A stretch of 64,000 nt of DNA, from assembly GCF_001417815.1 (NCBI RefSeq), contig NZ_BCFK01000004.1:1-64000 (forward strand), in the 5' to 3' direction. Under the pieces are notes generated by a model, which saw nothing but the letters and a program-made list of their open reading frames with translations, was not told where the DNA came from and did not search any database. Below, piece by piece: positions 17,228 to 26,573 of the stretch (positions are counted from its first letter, which is position 1; each line of letters opens with the position of its first letter). The DNA is from Bifidobacterium aesculapii. GTDB lineage: Bacteria; Actinomycetota; Actinomycetes; Actinomycetales; Bifidobacteriaceae. Made by a program: the position numbers and the translations under genes.

Positions 17228-18367
17228 TCACGCCTTCCTTTCCGAACCCGAGCCGCCGCCGGCAGCCAGCGCTTTTCGATCGAGCTTTCGGAATCCGAAC
17301 ACGCGGGACCGCAGCGTGTCCAGCGCCTCCGGCACTGCGCTATCCGGCCCGGAGACCAGCACCAACAACGTGCCGATGGCCTGCGCGCCGAAATACTCCA
17401 CATTGGCGTGCAGCACGTCGATCGATACGTCGTGCTCGCGCGCGACGCGGCTGATCAGAGGTTCGAGCGCATCGTCCCCCTTGTACCTGAGTTCCACGAT
17501 GATGCCGGACGGCAGCGAAGTGACGAGCTGCGGTGGGATGGCGACGCCCAGATAACGTTCCACCAGCGCGCGCGTGGTGTCGTGCCGTGGTTCGGCGAAT
17601 ACATCGAACGTGGCGCCCTGCTCGACGATCCGTCCCTCCTCCATCACCGCCACATGGTCGAACACGGCCTTGGCCACGTCGAGCTGGTGTGTGATGAAGA
17701 CGATGGTGATGCCGAGCTCGCGGTTGATGCGTTTGAGCAGGGCGAGAATCTCCTCCGTCGTCTCGAGGTCCAACGCGCTGGTGGCCTCGTCGCATAGGAG
17801 AATCTCCGGTTTGTTGGCCAGCGCCCGTGCGATGGAGACGCGCTGCTTCTGCCCGCCGGACAGGCTGGATGGGTAGCTGTCGAGCTTGGTTTCGAGGCCG
17901 ACGAGGTGCAGCAGTTCCTTGATGCGGTCCTGCCGCTCGCTCTTCGGCCATCCGCCGGCTTTGAGCGCGAACTCTATGTTCTCACGGACGGTGACGTTGG
18001 TGATGAGGTTGAATCCTTGGAATATGAAGCCGATTCGCTTGCGCAGGTCGCGCAGTCGGCTCCCCCTGCTCTGCGTGACATCACGTCCGTCGATGAGCAC
18101 ACGGCCGGACGTGGGACGTTCGAGCAGGTTGATGGTGCGTACCAAGGTGGATTTGCCCGCGCCGGAGAATCCGACGATGCCGTAGACTTCACCGCGCGCG
18201 ACGGTGAGACTCACGTCCCGGACCGCCTCGATGTCCTTCCCGCGCTCGTGGAAGGTGACCGAGACGTGATCGAGGATGATGGCGTCGTCGGCTCCTCCTG
18301 CAACTGCCGTGCCGGTGCCGCTGGCGCCGTCCCTACCGGCACCGGCGATGACGTTAACGTCGCTCAT
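17228..18367 (-). CDS. metN: Methionine ABC transporter ATPase with NIL domain
   Basis: 379 residues. Walker A GFSGAGKS, signature LSGGQKQRVSIARAL, Walker [13 protein letters not shown] and the switch histidine in TIVFITHQLD are all present. The C-terminal ~90 residues (ELRYKGDDALEPLISRVARE and on) form a NIL domain, which in known MetN proteins binds intracellular methionine and shuts the transporter (trans-inhibition). The N-terminus has a 25-residue Gly/Ala-rich extension before the nucleotide-binding domain. No strong ribosome site precedes the ATG at 18367. Confidence 0.93.
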   Translation of the reverse strand: MSDVNVIAGAGRDGASGTGTAVAGGADDAIILDHVSVTFHERGKDIEAVRDVSLTVARGEVYGIVGFSGAGKSTLVRTINLLERPTSGRVLIDGRDVTQSRGSRLRDLRKRIGFIFQGFNLITNVTVRENIEFALKAGGWPKSERQDRIKELLHLVGLETKLDSYPSSLSGGQKQRVSIARALANKPEILLCDEATSALDLETTEEILALLKRINRELGITIVFITHQLDVAKAVFDHVAVMEEGRIVEQGATFDVFAEPRHDTTRALVERYLGVAIPPQLVTSLPSGIIVELRYKGDDALEPLISRVAREHDVSIDVLHANVEYFGAQAIGTLLVLVSGPDSAVPEALDTLRSRVFGFRKLDRKALAAGGGSGSERKA

Positions 18368-18382
18368 GCCGCGATCACCCGA

Positions 18383-19291
18383 TCACCAGGTCGTGGGCTT
18401 GCCGAAGTCGGCGAACTCGCTGTCGGCGATCGCCTGCTTGAATTCGTCGGAGACCAGCAGGGCCTTGACCTTCTTGCCGAAGTCACTGTCGGCATCCGAA
18501 GTGCGCACGACGAACACGTTGATCACACCCTCGGACTGCTTCTCCATGGCGAGCGCCTTCTTGGGCTTCAGGCCGGCCGCCCATGCGAAGTTGCCGGGCA
18601 CGAGGCTCACGTCCACGCTGTCAAGGGCGCGGGCGAGCTGCGCGGCGTCGATCGGCTTGATGACAAGGTTCTTCGGGTTGGTGGCGATGTCGTTGACGGT
18701 GGCCTTGGCCGGATCGACCTCGCCCTTCAGCGTGACCAGTCCCTGCTGTTCAAGCACGCCGAGCGAACGGGCGAGGTTGCTGCCGTCGTTGGCGATGGCG
18801 ACGGTGGCGCCGTCCTTGATCTCATCGATCGACGTGAACTTCTTCGAGTAGATGCCGAGGCCCAGCGTGGGCACTTGGCCGAGCGAGGTCAGATCGAGGT
18901 GGTTGTCGGAGGAGAACTTCTTGAGATAGTTGATGTGCTGGAACAGGTCGGCTTGAATGGACCCGGAGGCGAGTGCCTTGTTCGGTTGCACGTAGTCGTT
19001 GAACAGCTTGGTGCTCAGCTCGTACCCGTCCTTCTTGAGCAACGGCGCGATGACCTTGGTGGTCATGTCGCCGTAAGGGCCGGGCGCCACGCCGACGACG
19101 ATCTTCGTGGTTTTACCGCTTTCCGGTTTGGCGATCTGATCGCCGGCGGCCGAACCTCCCGATGTGGCCGATGCGTTGCCGCATGCGGCGAGTCCGGAAA
19201 GCGCCGCGATGGCGACGACTGCCGCGATGGCACGGCGCACTCCTGTGACGAGCAGCCTGGTACGGCCTTGTTCGTTGGTGGCAATGGACAT
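18383..19291 (-). CDS. metQ: Methionine-binding lipoprotein
   Basis: 302 residues of the NlpA/MetQ family. A basic N-terminus, a hydrophobic stretch and the lipobox LAAC (Cys37) mark a lipoprotein attached to the outer face of the membrane. Domain features include VGVAPGPYGDMTTKV, NDYVQPNKALASGSIQADLFQH and VAIANDGSNLARSLGVLEQQ. A strong AGGGGGA site precedes the ATG at 19291. It delivers methionine to MetNI encoded just downstream. Confidence 0.92.
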   Translation of the reverse strand: MSIATNEQGRTRLLVTGVRRAIAAVVAIAALSGLAACGNASATSGGSAAGDQIAKPESGKTTKIVVGVAPGPYGDMTTKVIAPLLKKDGYELSTKLFNDYVQPNKALASGSIQADLFQHINYLKKFSSDNHLDLTSLGQVPTLGLGIYSKKFTSIDEIKDGATVAIANDGSNLARSLGVLEQQGLVTLKGEVDPAKATVNDIATNPKNLVIKPIDAAQLARALDSVDVSLVPGNFAWAAGLKPKKALAMEKQSEGVINVFVVRTSDADSDFGKKVKALLVSDEFKQAIADSEFADFGKPTTW

Positions 19292-19416
19292 GATTCCCCC
19301 TGTGATGATCTGTGATGGTGTTGATGCTGAAAAACGATGGTGACTGATAGGTGATTGAACGGTGATTGATATGGAGGTTGGGCCGGTGGGCGATCATCCC
19401 GCTTCAGAAGCCGCGA

Positions 19417-20448
19417 TCACGAGGCCAACGCGGCCGCGGTGTCCTTCGCGAGCTGTTCGGCGTTGAGACGCGCCTCCTCGGCGACGTCCGGATGATGGAT
19501 GGCGTAGGCCAGTTCGGCGAGGTGCACCTCTTGGACGAGGAACTCGTTGAGCGGACACTCGTAGCCGTGATCGCGCCCAAGCCGGGCGATGTACCCGTTG
19601 ATGTAGTCGACCTCCGTCGGACGCCCCTTCGTCAGGTCCTGGTACATGGACGGGTAGTGAAGCGGATGCGCGACGCCTGCGGTGTGCAGGATCGTCTCGA
19701 CCTCGCTTTCACGGGTGCCGAGCAGGGTGATCCCCGCATGTTCGGCGGCGGAGTACGCCTCGTCGACCAGCCGTTCGGTCATCCACTTCGCACCGGGATG
19801 CGAGTGGAACTGGCCGAACCGGATTTCGTACATCGTGCACAATGTGTTGAGGACTGAGTTGAACACGATCTTCGCCATGCACATGCCGAGGAAGTTGCCG
19901 ACGATGGTCGGGTTGAGCGTGGCGGCGGCGAAGTCGGCGTGGATCTCCCGCTCGAGATCCGTGACCCGCTCGTCATAGGCGCACATGTTCATCGCCTTGG
20001 CGTGCTTTCCGCCGGTGAAATTCACATCGCCCGGCCCGTACACGTACGCGCCGATCAGGGCGGTGCCGCCGTAGATGCGGTCACGGGAGAAGTATTCGTT
20101 GAGCTTTTCGAAGTGTCCGTATCCGTTCATCGCGGAGAACACGACCTGATGATCGCGGAACAGGTGGGCGGACCGTTTGAGGAAGCCGTCCAGCTGCTGC
20201 TGTTTGACGAACACGATCCACACATCCGGATCGCCGTGGTAATCCTCCGGATAATGGATGTCGATCGGTACGAGATGACGGTCCTCGCCGTCCTGGGAGA
20301 CGTAGACGCCTCCCTGTTCACGGATCCGCTCGACGTTCGGACGCCATGTGTCGATGAAATCGACCTTCCTGTGGGCGAACTCCTGCAGGAGCACTCCGTA
20401 TTGGATGCCCATGCCGCCCGAACCGAGCACCGCATATGTCAATGCCAA
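19417..20448 (-). CDS. Ketopantoate reductase-family (ApbA/PanE) oxidoreductase
   Basis: 343 residues. The N-terminal Rossmann motif is GSGGMG (residues 9-14); the C-terminal helical domain has FNSVLNTLC and the family hallmark PSMYQDLTKGRPTEVDYING. PanE enzymes reduce 2-dehydropantoate with NADPH, but many paralogues act on other 2-keto acids. No other pantothenate genes are near. Lying 125 bp upstream of metQ on the same strand, it is probably in the methionine-uptake operon, which argues for a different substrate. About 30 residues longer than typical PanE. Confidence 0.8.
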   Translation of the reverse strand: MALTYAVLGSGGMGIQYGVLLQEFAHRKVDFIDTWRPNVERIREQGGVYVSQDGEDRHLVPIDIHYPEDYHGDPDVWIVFVKQQQLDGFLKRSAHLFRDHQVVFSAMNGYGHFEKLNEYFSRDRIYGGTALIGAYVYGPGDVNFTGGKHAKAMNMCAYDERVTDLEREIHADFAAATLNPTIVGNFLGMCMAKIVFNSVLNTLCTMYEIRFGQFHSHPGAKWMTERLVDEAYSAAEHAGITLLGTRESEVETILHTAGVAHPLHYPSMYQDLTKGRPTEVDYINGYIARLGRDHGYECPLNEFLVQEVHLAELAYAIHHPDVAEEARLNAEQLAKDTAAALAS

Positions 20449-20794
20449 AGTAGTCCCCTTCCCTTTGCAACGCCGTACGATTCCCCCGAGCCGTACGACT
20501 TGAAAAGCATGCTAGAGGATTCCTCGGCCCGAATCCACGGCGTGGCTATAGGTAATGCTTATGGAATGCGCAAACGGTAATCTTCCCGCAACACCGCGGG
20601 CCGGTTCGTAACATACGGGGCGTTCGCGCTGCTTCTTCGCGGACGGTAGTGATGATGGCTCCGATTGCGCATATCGCAAGCATAACAGCCATGAGACACG
20701 GTAAAACCGCACGGAATCCATGGTTTATGGCAAGGCCCGGAAGAGCAATCCCCCCGGGCCTTGCCATAAGCCCAGACGTGACGGTGGACGGGTA
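20449..20794. other. Intergenic region upstream of the PanE-like gene
   Basis: 346 bp. It contains a direct repeat GCCGTACGA at 20472-20480 and 20490-20498, 18 bp apart, just downstream of a possible minus-strand -10 (TAGCAT). This could be a regulatory site for the PanE-met operon. The terminator at 20725-20769 lies at the other end. Nothing else seen. Confidence 0.45.
20725..20769 (-). terminator. Strong hairpin after the PAP2 phosphatase gene
   Basis: A perfect 16-bp stem: TTATGGCAAGGCCCGG (20725-20740) pairs with 20754-20769 around a 13-base loop. It is 26 bp beyond the phosphatase stop. Confidence 0.75.
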
Positions 20795-22461
20795 TCAGCG
20801 ACGACGCATGCGGTTGGCGGCCGTGAGCATGGCGCCTGCAGCGAGGAACAGCATCGTCATGACCGCGAGACCGTTGGCATCGGCGCCGGTGTCGGACAAC
20901 TTGCCGTTCGTCGCCGTGGCCTTGTGGTTGCCGTTGCCGGGCTCGGTCGCGGCTCCGCCATTGGCCCCATTGTCGGAGTTGTTGCCGTTGGCGTTGTTGT
21001 TTCCGGCACTGTTGTTGTTGCCGCCGTTCGGCGTTGTCTGCTTCACGACGACCTGCGCCTGCTGGCCGGGCTCCACGCTGACCACGTTGCCCTTGTCGTC
21101 GATGGTGACCTTGGAGCTGAAGGCGGCGGCGAGGTTCAGACGCTGCCATCCGTCGGAAGTGGAGTCGAGCGGGTAGCCGGACTTGATTTCCGTGCGCGCC
21201 AGGACTTCACGGCGTTGGTCGGCGTTGAGCGTCGGGAACACGGTGCGCAGCAGCGCTTCGGCGCCTGCGGGGACGCGAGCCGGCTGGGTGGTATCGGAGA
21301 CCGGGGCGAAACCGTACGTGAGACGCTGCGTGTACACGTTCACCGCGGACTTGACGTCGGTGACCTGTTCGGTGGCCACAGAGTCCGTGTCCAGATCCTT
21401 ATAGCCGTTCGTGGTGTTCGCCTTCGTATTGGCGATGATCTCGTCCAGCGTGTTGCCGTAACCGGCCTCCTGGCCGCGCTTGGTCAGGTAATCGCGCAGC
21501 TCCTGCTGTGCGGGCTTGAAGACCTGCTTGTAGAACACGTCGTCGTTGAGGCGACCTGCCGCGGAAGCCTCACCCACGATGCGGCCGCCGATGACGTCCA
21601 GAGGGTAGTGCACGCCGAGCACGATGCGGTTGTTGCCGCCTTCGGCGGCGCGGGCGGTGATCTGCGGCGCGAATTCCGGCATCATCGCGGCGAGCGTCAG
21701 ACCGGACGTGTAGAACGCCATCGTATGACCGGAGGGGAAGGACTCGGATGCAACCAGACCGCCGTAACCATTACCTCGGTCGACGTTGCGGAAGTCGTCG
21801 TGGAAGCCGGGTGCGCGCTTCAATGCCAGCGCTGGAGCCAGACCTTTCAGGTCGTTTTCGCCGTTGGCGCTGCGGTCGATCGCATCACCTTCGGCGGTGT
21901 TGAGCGACGGACGCGGGTAGTTGAAGCCGTGCTTCGCGCCGGTGACCGGAATGTAGTCGACCATGTCGTTGAGCAGCTTGCCGGTCTTGGACAACGGCAC
22001 GTTGCCGCTCGCGTCCTGCTGGTATCCCTCGTAGAACCATTCGCCGATGATCGGGCCGAACGCATCCCAATAGGTTTCGCGGTTGTCCTGGGCTGCGTCA
22101 ATCACGGCGCGCTGCTGCTGCGTGTAGTGGTCGTCGGCCTTCACGCCGGCGAGGCTATCGACGTCGGCCTTGTTGTTGATGGCGACGGTCAATTCGTCAT
22201 TCTTGCCGAGGATCGCAACGCCTGCGTCGGTGACGCTGCCGCGGGAGGCGGTGGTCGCGTCGTTGTTCGGATTGTCGACCGGGGTCCAGTAGTTGTTGAA
22301 CTCCTTGAGCAGCACCTGCGGATCGGCCTTGGTGCTGTCGGCGGGTAGGTGGCCGGCTGATCGTCGGCCATCGCCGGCACTGCGGCCGCAAAGCTTGCGG
22401 CGATGGTGGCGACGGCCACCAGACCGGCGAGCATGCGCTTGCCATGCGTGAATACGGACAT
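20795..22461 (-). pseudogene. Cell-wall-anchored PAP2 acid phosphatase, frameshifted after the signal peptide
   Basis: The ATG at 22461 follows a strong AAGGAGGGG site and opens a signal peptide ending AVPAMA. Near 22340-22350, one base appears to be missing: the reading moves to another frame, where it continues ADSTKADPQVLLKEFNNYW for about 500 residues. The main part carries the PAP2 signatures SFPSGHTMAFY and NRIVLGVHYPLDVIGG, typical of class A acid phosphatases. The C-terminus has a sortase-like signal: LSDTG, a hydrophobic helix and NRMRRR. The product would dephosphorylate small substrates at the cell wall. The frameshift could be a sequencing error, so the gene may be intact in the living strain. 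Confidence 0.8.
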
Positions 22462-22721
22462 TGTCCCCTCCTTGATTGATGTCTCTCTAACGCCGTGTAC
22501 GGCAACGAAAGATGAGAACGTGGGCAATGGTGCGCGATGCAATCCATTGCACGCTCACCGCATGATGCTAGGAAGGCGACATGTCTCGTGTGGGTGCGAC
22601 CCGTGAATGGCGCATTATCGGTCATTGAATACCGAAGGCCGGCACCGTATCCGCAGGTCGTGACTACAGGGACGGCGGTCATGAGGTTGAGGTGGAGAGG
22701 GACGATTCCGGACGCAAGAGA

Positions 22722-22812
22722 AAAGCCTGGCGGGGGAGCCGGGCTTTGAGGGGAGAGAAGAGAGGAAGAAGGGATTCAGTTATGCGGACTTGCGGCTTGG
22801 TTCCATATAACC
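22722..22812 (+). repeat. Direct repeat copy 1 (91 bp, hairpin-containing)
   Basis: Nearly the same as 27692-27782 in the same orientation. It begins with a GC hairpin ending in GGGCTTT, continues with a GA-rich stretch, and ends with GTTATGCGG ... CATATAACC, which can also pair. The two copies bracket the ATPase/ABC module. Confidence 0.7.
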
Positions 22813-22874
22813 TTGTCTGCACGTGCACGGTGTTGTCTCGCGTGCATAATGTGACCTGACCGGCCTGTAATCTA

Positions 22875-22953
22875 CTCTATAATGTGCATTATTAAGGGTG
22901 ATACATGCTCTATAATGTCAAAACGGTATGCGAAACACGCTCTATAATGTGCA
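22875..22953 (+). promoter_or_regulatory. Three TATAAT-bearing direct repeats upstream of the AAA ATPase
   Basis: CTCTATAATGTGCA at 22875-22888 and 22940-22953 and the shorter CTCTATAATGT at 22908-22918, 33 and 32 bp apart (about three helical turns). Each contains a perfect -10 hexamer. The first copy is also a dyad, ATAATG-TG-CATTAT. They suggest binding of a protein on one DNA face over stacked promoters, probably autoregulation. Confidence 0.65.
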
Positions 22954-22978
22954 ATATGGGCGAGGGGAGGGGATTGTC

Positions 22979-24298
22979 GTGCTGAAGCGCAAAGCCATGG
23001 AAAAGCTTCTGTTCTGGAAGGAGCACAAAACCACCCAGGCCATGCTCGTGGATGGCGCCCGTCAGGTCGGCAAGACCCATCTGGTCAGACGGTTCGGCAA
23101 AGCCGCCTACAAGCATGTCGTCGAAATCAATTTCATCGACAATGAGGATGCGCGGGACGCGGTCAACGCGGCGCGCAACGCCAATGACCTTTTCCTTGCC
23201 ATCTCGGCATACGCGGATGATGAGCTCGTTAAAGGCGAGACCCTGATTTTCCTGGACGAAATCCAGCAATGTCGGGAAGTCGCCACCAAAATCAAGTTCC
23301 TCGTGGACAGGTACGACGACTACGACTTCATTCTGTCCGGTTCGCTCCTCGGAGTGGAACTGAACAGCATCAGATCCGTTCCGGTCGGTTACCTCGACTC
23401 GATCACCATGTACCCCCTCGACTTCGAGGAATACTGCTGGGCGAACGGTGTGCCGTCCAACGTGTTCGATGAAATGCGCGATGCGGTCTCCGGACGGCGT
23501 GAAATCAACGACGCCGTGCACCGAAGGCTGACCGGACTGTTCCACGAGTACCTGATCGTCGGCGGCATGCCCGCGGCCGTCGCCGACTTCGTCGACGAAC
23601 ACAACGTGCAATCCCTGCGCACATACCAGCAGAACATCATCGCCCGCTATCGGGAGGACATATCCCAATACGCCGAGAGCATCGGCCAATCCCGCATCAT
23701 CCGCAGGATCTATGATCTGATTCCCAGCGAACTCAATCAGCAGAACAAACGATTCAAAGTGACGAGTGTCGGCTCGGGGGCGAGATACGTAAGGTACCAG
23801 GATGAATTCCTCTGGCTTGTCGATGCCGGTGTGGCGTTGCCCGCATACAATGTGGATGAGCCGCGGTATCCGCTGATGTTGGCGGAACGCTCCAACCTGT
23901 TCAAACTGTTCCTCAACGATGTCGGTCTGCTGACCTGCATGTGCGGCATGGACGTGGTGCGTGACCTCATCAACGATAGGACCGACATCAATTACGGGTC
24001 GTTGTACGAGAACGTGGTCGCCCAAGAGCTGAAGGCCCACGGATACGATCTGTACTACTTCAAGAACAATGCGGTGGGGGAGCTTGATTTCGTCATCGAG
24101 CATCCCCAAGGCCTCGTGACGCCGATCGAAGTGAAGTCCGGCAAAACCTACAACCGACATAGTGCACTGAACCGGGCGCTCGCCACGCCGAACTACGGTA
24201 TGCGACGCGGCATCGTATTCGCCGAATCCAATGTGAAGACGGGCGAGCGGGTCGATTATCTGCCTGTGTATGCCGTCTCCCTGCTGGAACGACGCTGA
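22979..24298 (+). CDS. AAA_14/DUF4143 ATPase
   Basis: 439 residues from the GTG at 22979, preceded by AGGGGAGGGG; an in-frame ATG at 22928 lies inside the promoter repeats and is unlikely. Walker A is VDGARQVGKT, Walker B LIFLDEIQQC, sensor FILSGSLLGV. The C-terminal DUF4143 part resembles a restriction-endonuclease fold: GSLYENVVAQELKAHG, then GELDFVIE and IEVKSGKT, which matches the D-ExK nuclease-like motif. Such ATPases are common mobile-looking singletons in gut bacteria; their function is unknown. Its 3' end overlaps the convergent permease gene by 43 bp. Confidence 0.85.
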   Translation: MLKRKAMEKLLFWKEHKTTQAMLVDGARQVGKTHLVRRFGKAAYKHVVEINFIDNEDARDAVNAARNANDLFLAISAYADDELVKGETLIFLDEIQQCREVATKIKFLVDRYDDYDFILSGSLLGVELNSIRSVPVGYLDSITMYPLDFEEYCWANGVPSNVFDEMRDAVSGRREINDAVHRRLTGLFHEYLIVGGMPAAVADFVDEHNVQSLRTYQQNIIARYREDISQYAESIGQSRIIRRIYDLIPSELNQQNKRFKVTSVGSGARYVRYQDEFLWLVDAGVALPAYNVDEPRYPLMLAERSNLFKLFLNDVGLLTCMCGMDVVRDLINDRTDINYGSLYENVVAQELKAHGYDLYYFKNNAVGELDFVIEHPQGLVTPIEVKSGKTYNRHSALNRALATPNYGMRRGIVFAESNVKTGERVDYLPVYAVSLLERR

Positions 24299-24999
24299 CG
24301 GCATGACCGCAGCGTGTTCGGGTAACGGCGGTGGGCCAGCATCGCGGTGAGCGCAGCCATGGCGAGGCCGAACGCAATCGCCGCCGCCAGCGCCCAGACG
24401 AACGGGAGCCGCAAACACAGAAAGGTGAAGCCGTACAACAGGACGGGCGAGACCAGCAGATCGACCGTCTTCGCCAGTACCGTCCCTCCCAGCGTGCCGC
24501 CGCCGGATGCGAGCAGCATCTCCTCGATGGCGAACGCGGCCACGGGCGGCGCGACGAGCGCGAACGCCACCGCCGGAATCGGCATCGCCCCGTGCGCGGC
24601 CATCTGTCCGTCCCATGCCAGATACGCCATGAACAGCAGGATCATGGTCTCCGCGACAGCCATCGGCAGCAGGCTTTTCGCCAGACAATACGTGAACATC
24701 GGTCTGCCCGAGCAGCGGAACGACTCCATATTGCCGTCCCCGGCCCCGTCTCCGCCCAGCGATTGGTTGGCGTCCAATGTGCGCAGGGTGACGTACGTGG
24801 CGAACCATCCGGTGATCGGCGCGTACGCCATCGCGATTAACAGCCCGTCTGAGACGCCGAAATCGTTGCCGCCGTCCAGCACCAACGAGGAGAACGCCGC
24901 CGCTCCCAGCATCATCGTCATGAGGCACAGGGCGGATACGCCCCAGCAGAACGGGGAGGTGCGGAAGATGCGCCAATCGCGCCAGAGTATCGCCTTCAT
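24256..24999 (-). CDS. ABC-2-type transporter permease
   Basis: 247 residues, six hydrophobic helices between about residues 18 and 230; exporter-type (ABC-2) membrane subunit. The ATG at 24999 follows AGGAAAGGAA. The last ~15 residues (after RRYPNTLR) are read antisense to the end of the AAA ATPase gene, so the original C-terminus may have been replaced when that gene arrived. It is 49 bp downstream of the ABC ATPase gene. Substrate unknown. Confidence 0.75.
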   Translation of the reverse strand: MKAILWRDWRIFRTSPFCWGVSALCLMTMMLGAAAFSSLVLDGGNDFGVSDGLLIAMAYAPITGWFATYVTLRTLDANQSLGGDGAGDGNMESFRCSGRPMFTYCLAKSLLPMAVAETMILLFMAYLAWDGQMAAHGAMPIPAVAFALVAPPVAAFAIEEMLLASGGGTLGGTVLAKTVDLLVSPVLLYGFTFLCLRLPFVWALAAAIAFGLAMAALTAMLAHRRYPNTLRSCRQRRSSRETAYTGR

Positions 25000-25048
25000 C
25001 GTGATTCCTTTCCTGTGGCTCCTGCGTTTTCCCGATATTCCGTCCACG

Positions 25049-26356
25049 TCACTTGTGCAGTCCGAAATCGACGTGTCCGCGTTCGCGGCCGAGCGTCGCC
25101 GCCTGCCGGAACGCCGCCTCGTCGGCGTAGTCCGCGACGGTGAGGTCGCGAGCCACCCGCTTGTCGTCGATCACGACCACGCGGTCGGCCACCTGACGGC
25201 AGTAGTCGAGGTCGTGCGTGATGGTGAGGATTGTGCGGCCGTCCGCCTTGAGCTGCCGCATCAGGTCGATGAGCAGCTGGCGGGTGATCGGGTCCACCGC
25301 GTTCGTCGGTTCGTCGAGCAGGATGAGCTTCGGGTCGAGCAGCATGCCCGCCATGATGCCCGCACGCTTGCGCAGTCCGGTCGATAGTTCCTTCACCTTC
25401 TTGTCGAGGTGTTCCTGAAGCTCGAACGCGCGTACCATCGGCAGTTCGTCGAGATGCTCCAGGTCGATGGGATGAGGGTTGTCACGCGTGGCGTACAGCA
25501 TCGAGCGGAACCTGAGGTTCTCGCGCACGGTCATGGTCATCGCGAGATTGCCGGATTCGGTCAGTTGGAACACGTCGCGCATCGAATGGAACACGTCCGC
25601 GTTGATCGTGGCCGAACCGCGCTGCGGGCGCAGCAGTCCGGTGATGAGGGAGAACAGCGTGGTCTTGCCAGCGCCGTTGTATCCGAGGATGCCGAGCGAC
25701 TGGCCTGCCGGCACGTCCAGATCGATGTGTTCGAGCACCGGCCTGTGCCACCGGTATCCGAACGTCAGATCGTGCACGCGGATGGCGAGGGGAGCGGTGG
25801 GGGATTCGGCCGGCGTGTCATCTGCGGTCGGGTTCTTGCTGGATACGGCATTCGCAATGCCGTGGTCGAGTGTCTGAGTGGTCATGAATATCGCCTTTCC
25901 GTGGAGGATGGTTTGCAACAGGGCGGTTGCCGCGACGATCAGCGCCGGTGCAAGGACCATTGCCATGTCTTGTCCGCCGTCTGCGAACGAGCGTAGCGAC
26001 GGGACGAGCGACAGCGAGACGACCACGAATAACAGGGATATGACGATGGCGGGCGGCAGTGCGCAGACGAGTCGCATCGCAGGGTAGCGCCATGCCGCCC
26101 GGCCGCTCGCACGCATCATCGCGATGATTCCTTCCGCTGCGTCGTCGTGGAACGCCTCCCATGTCAGCGGTGCGAACGTGACGCCGATGACGGCGAACAC
26201 GGTTTGGAACAGCGGCGATGCGACTTGCGCCGGCATATGGGTTTCGTCGATGAGCAGGACGATTGCCGTCGCGCCGATGACGGCGAGTCCGATGGCGAAC
26301 TGCTTCGTCCAGTCGTGCCCCAATTGGGTGAGGTCCTTGTAGAGAATCGCGTTCAT
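25049..26356 (-). CDS. Fused ABC-2 permease fragment and ABC ATPase
   Basis: 435 residues in one frame. Residues 1-157 are a membrane part with only four hydrophobic helices; residues 158-435 start at an internal Met (25885) with its own GGAAAGG site and form a complete ABC ATPase: GYNGAGKT, LSTGLRKRAGIMAGMLL signature region, LILLDEPTNAVDP and TITHDLDYC. This looks like an ATPase gene joined in frame to a truncated permease gene that has lost its stop and last helices. Both a fusion and an independently translated ATPase are possible. Exporter partner of the permease at 24256. Confidence 0.75.
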   Translation of the reverse strand: MNAILYKDLTQLGHDWTKQFAIGLAVIGATAIVLLIDETHMPAQVASPLFQTVFAVIGVTFAPLTWEAFHDDAAEGIIAMMRASGRAAWRYPAMRLVCALPPAIVISLLFVVVSLSLVPSLRSFADGGQDMAMVLAPALIVAATALLQTILHGKAIFMTTQTLDHGIANAVSSKNPTADDTPAESPTAPLAIRVHDLTFGYRWHRPVLEHIDLDVPAGQSLGILGYNGAGKTTLFSLITGLLRPQRGSATINADVFHSMRDVFQLTESGNLAMTMTVRENLRFRSMLYATRDNPHPIDLEHLDELPMVRAFELQEHLDKKVKELSTGLRKRAGIMAGMLLDPKLILLDEPTNAVDPITRQLLIDLMRQLKADGRTILTITHDLDYCRQVADRVVVIDDKRVARDLTVADYADEAAFRQAATLGRERGHVDFGLHK

Positions 26357-26573
26357 GATGTGCCTCGTGAATAGTCGTGAGGGTGATTGTGGGTAGGCTT
26401 GCGCGCGCCATGCCGTTCGACGGTGCCGTTTCGGCATGGCTCACGCGAGGGTTCTGGGATATGTGCGGATATGCGTGGACGATTCGTTTCGGTCAGGTCT
26501 TGTGGGCTCCGACCGGCTCCGTCATACTACCGGACAGGCGATGCTCGGTGAGGCATCGGAGCTGTGGCTGCGG

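Larger units (their letters stand above)
22462..22978. other. Intergenic region with direct repeat and promoter array
   Basis: 517 bp between divergent genes. It holds direct-repeat copy 1 (22722-22812) and the three TATAAT-containing repeats (22875-22953). No gene seen at 22462-22721. Confidence 0.6.

Noticed and set aside
22928-22978. Upstream ATG start for the AAA ATPase
   Set aside because: It would place coding sequence over the third TATAAT repeat, and it lacks a ribosome site; the GTG at 22979 has AGGGGAGGGG.
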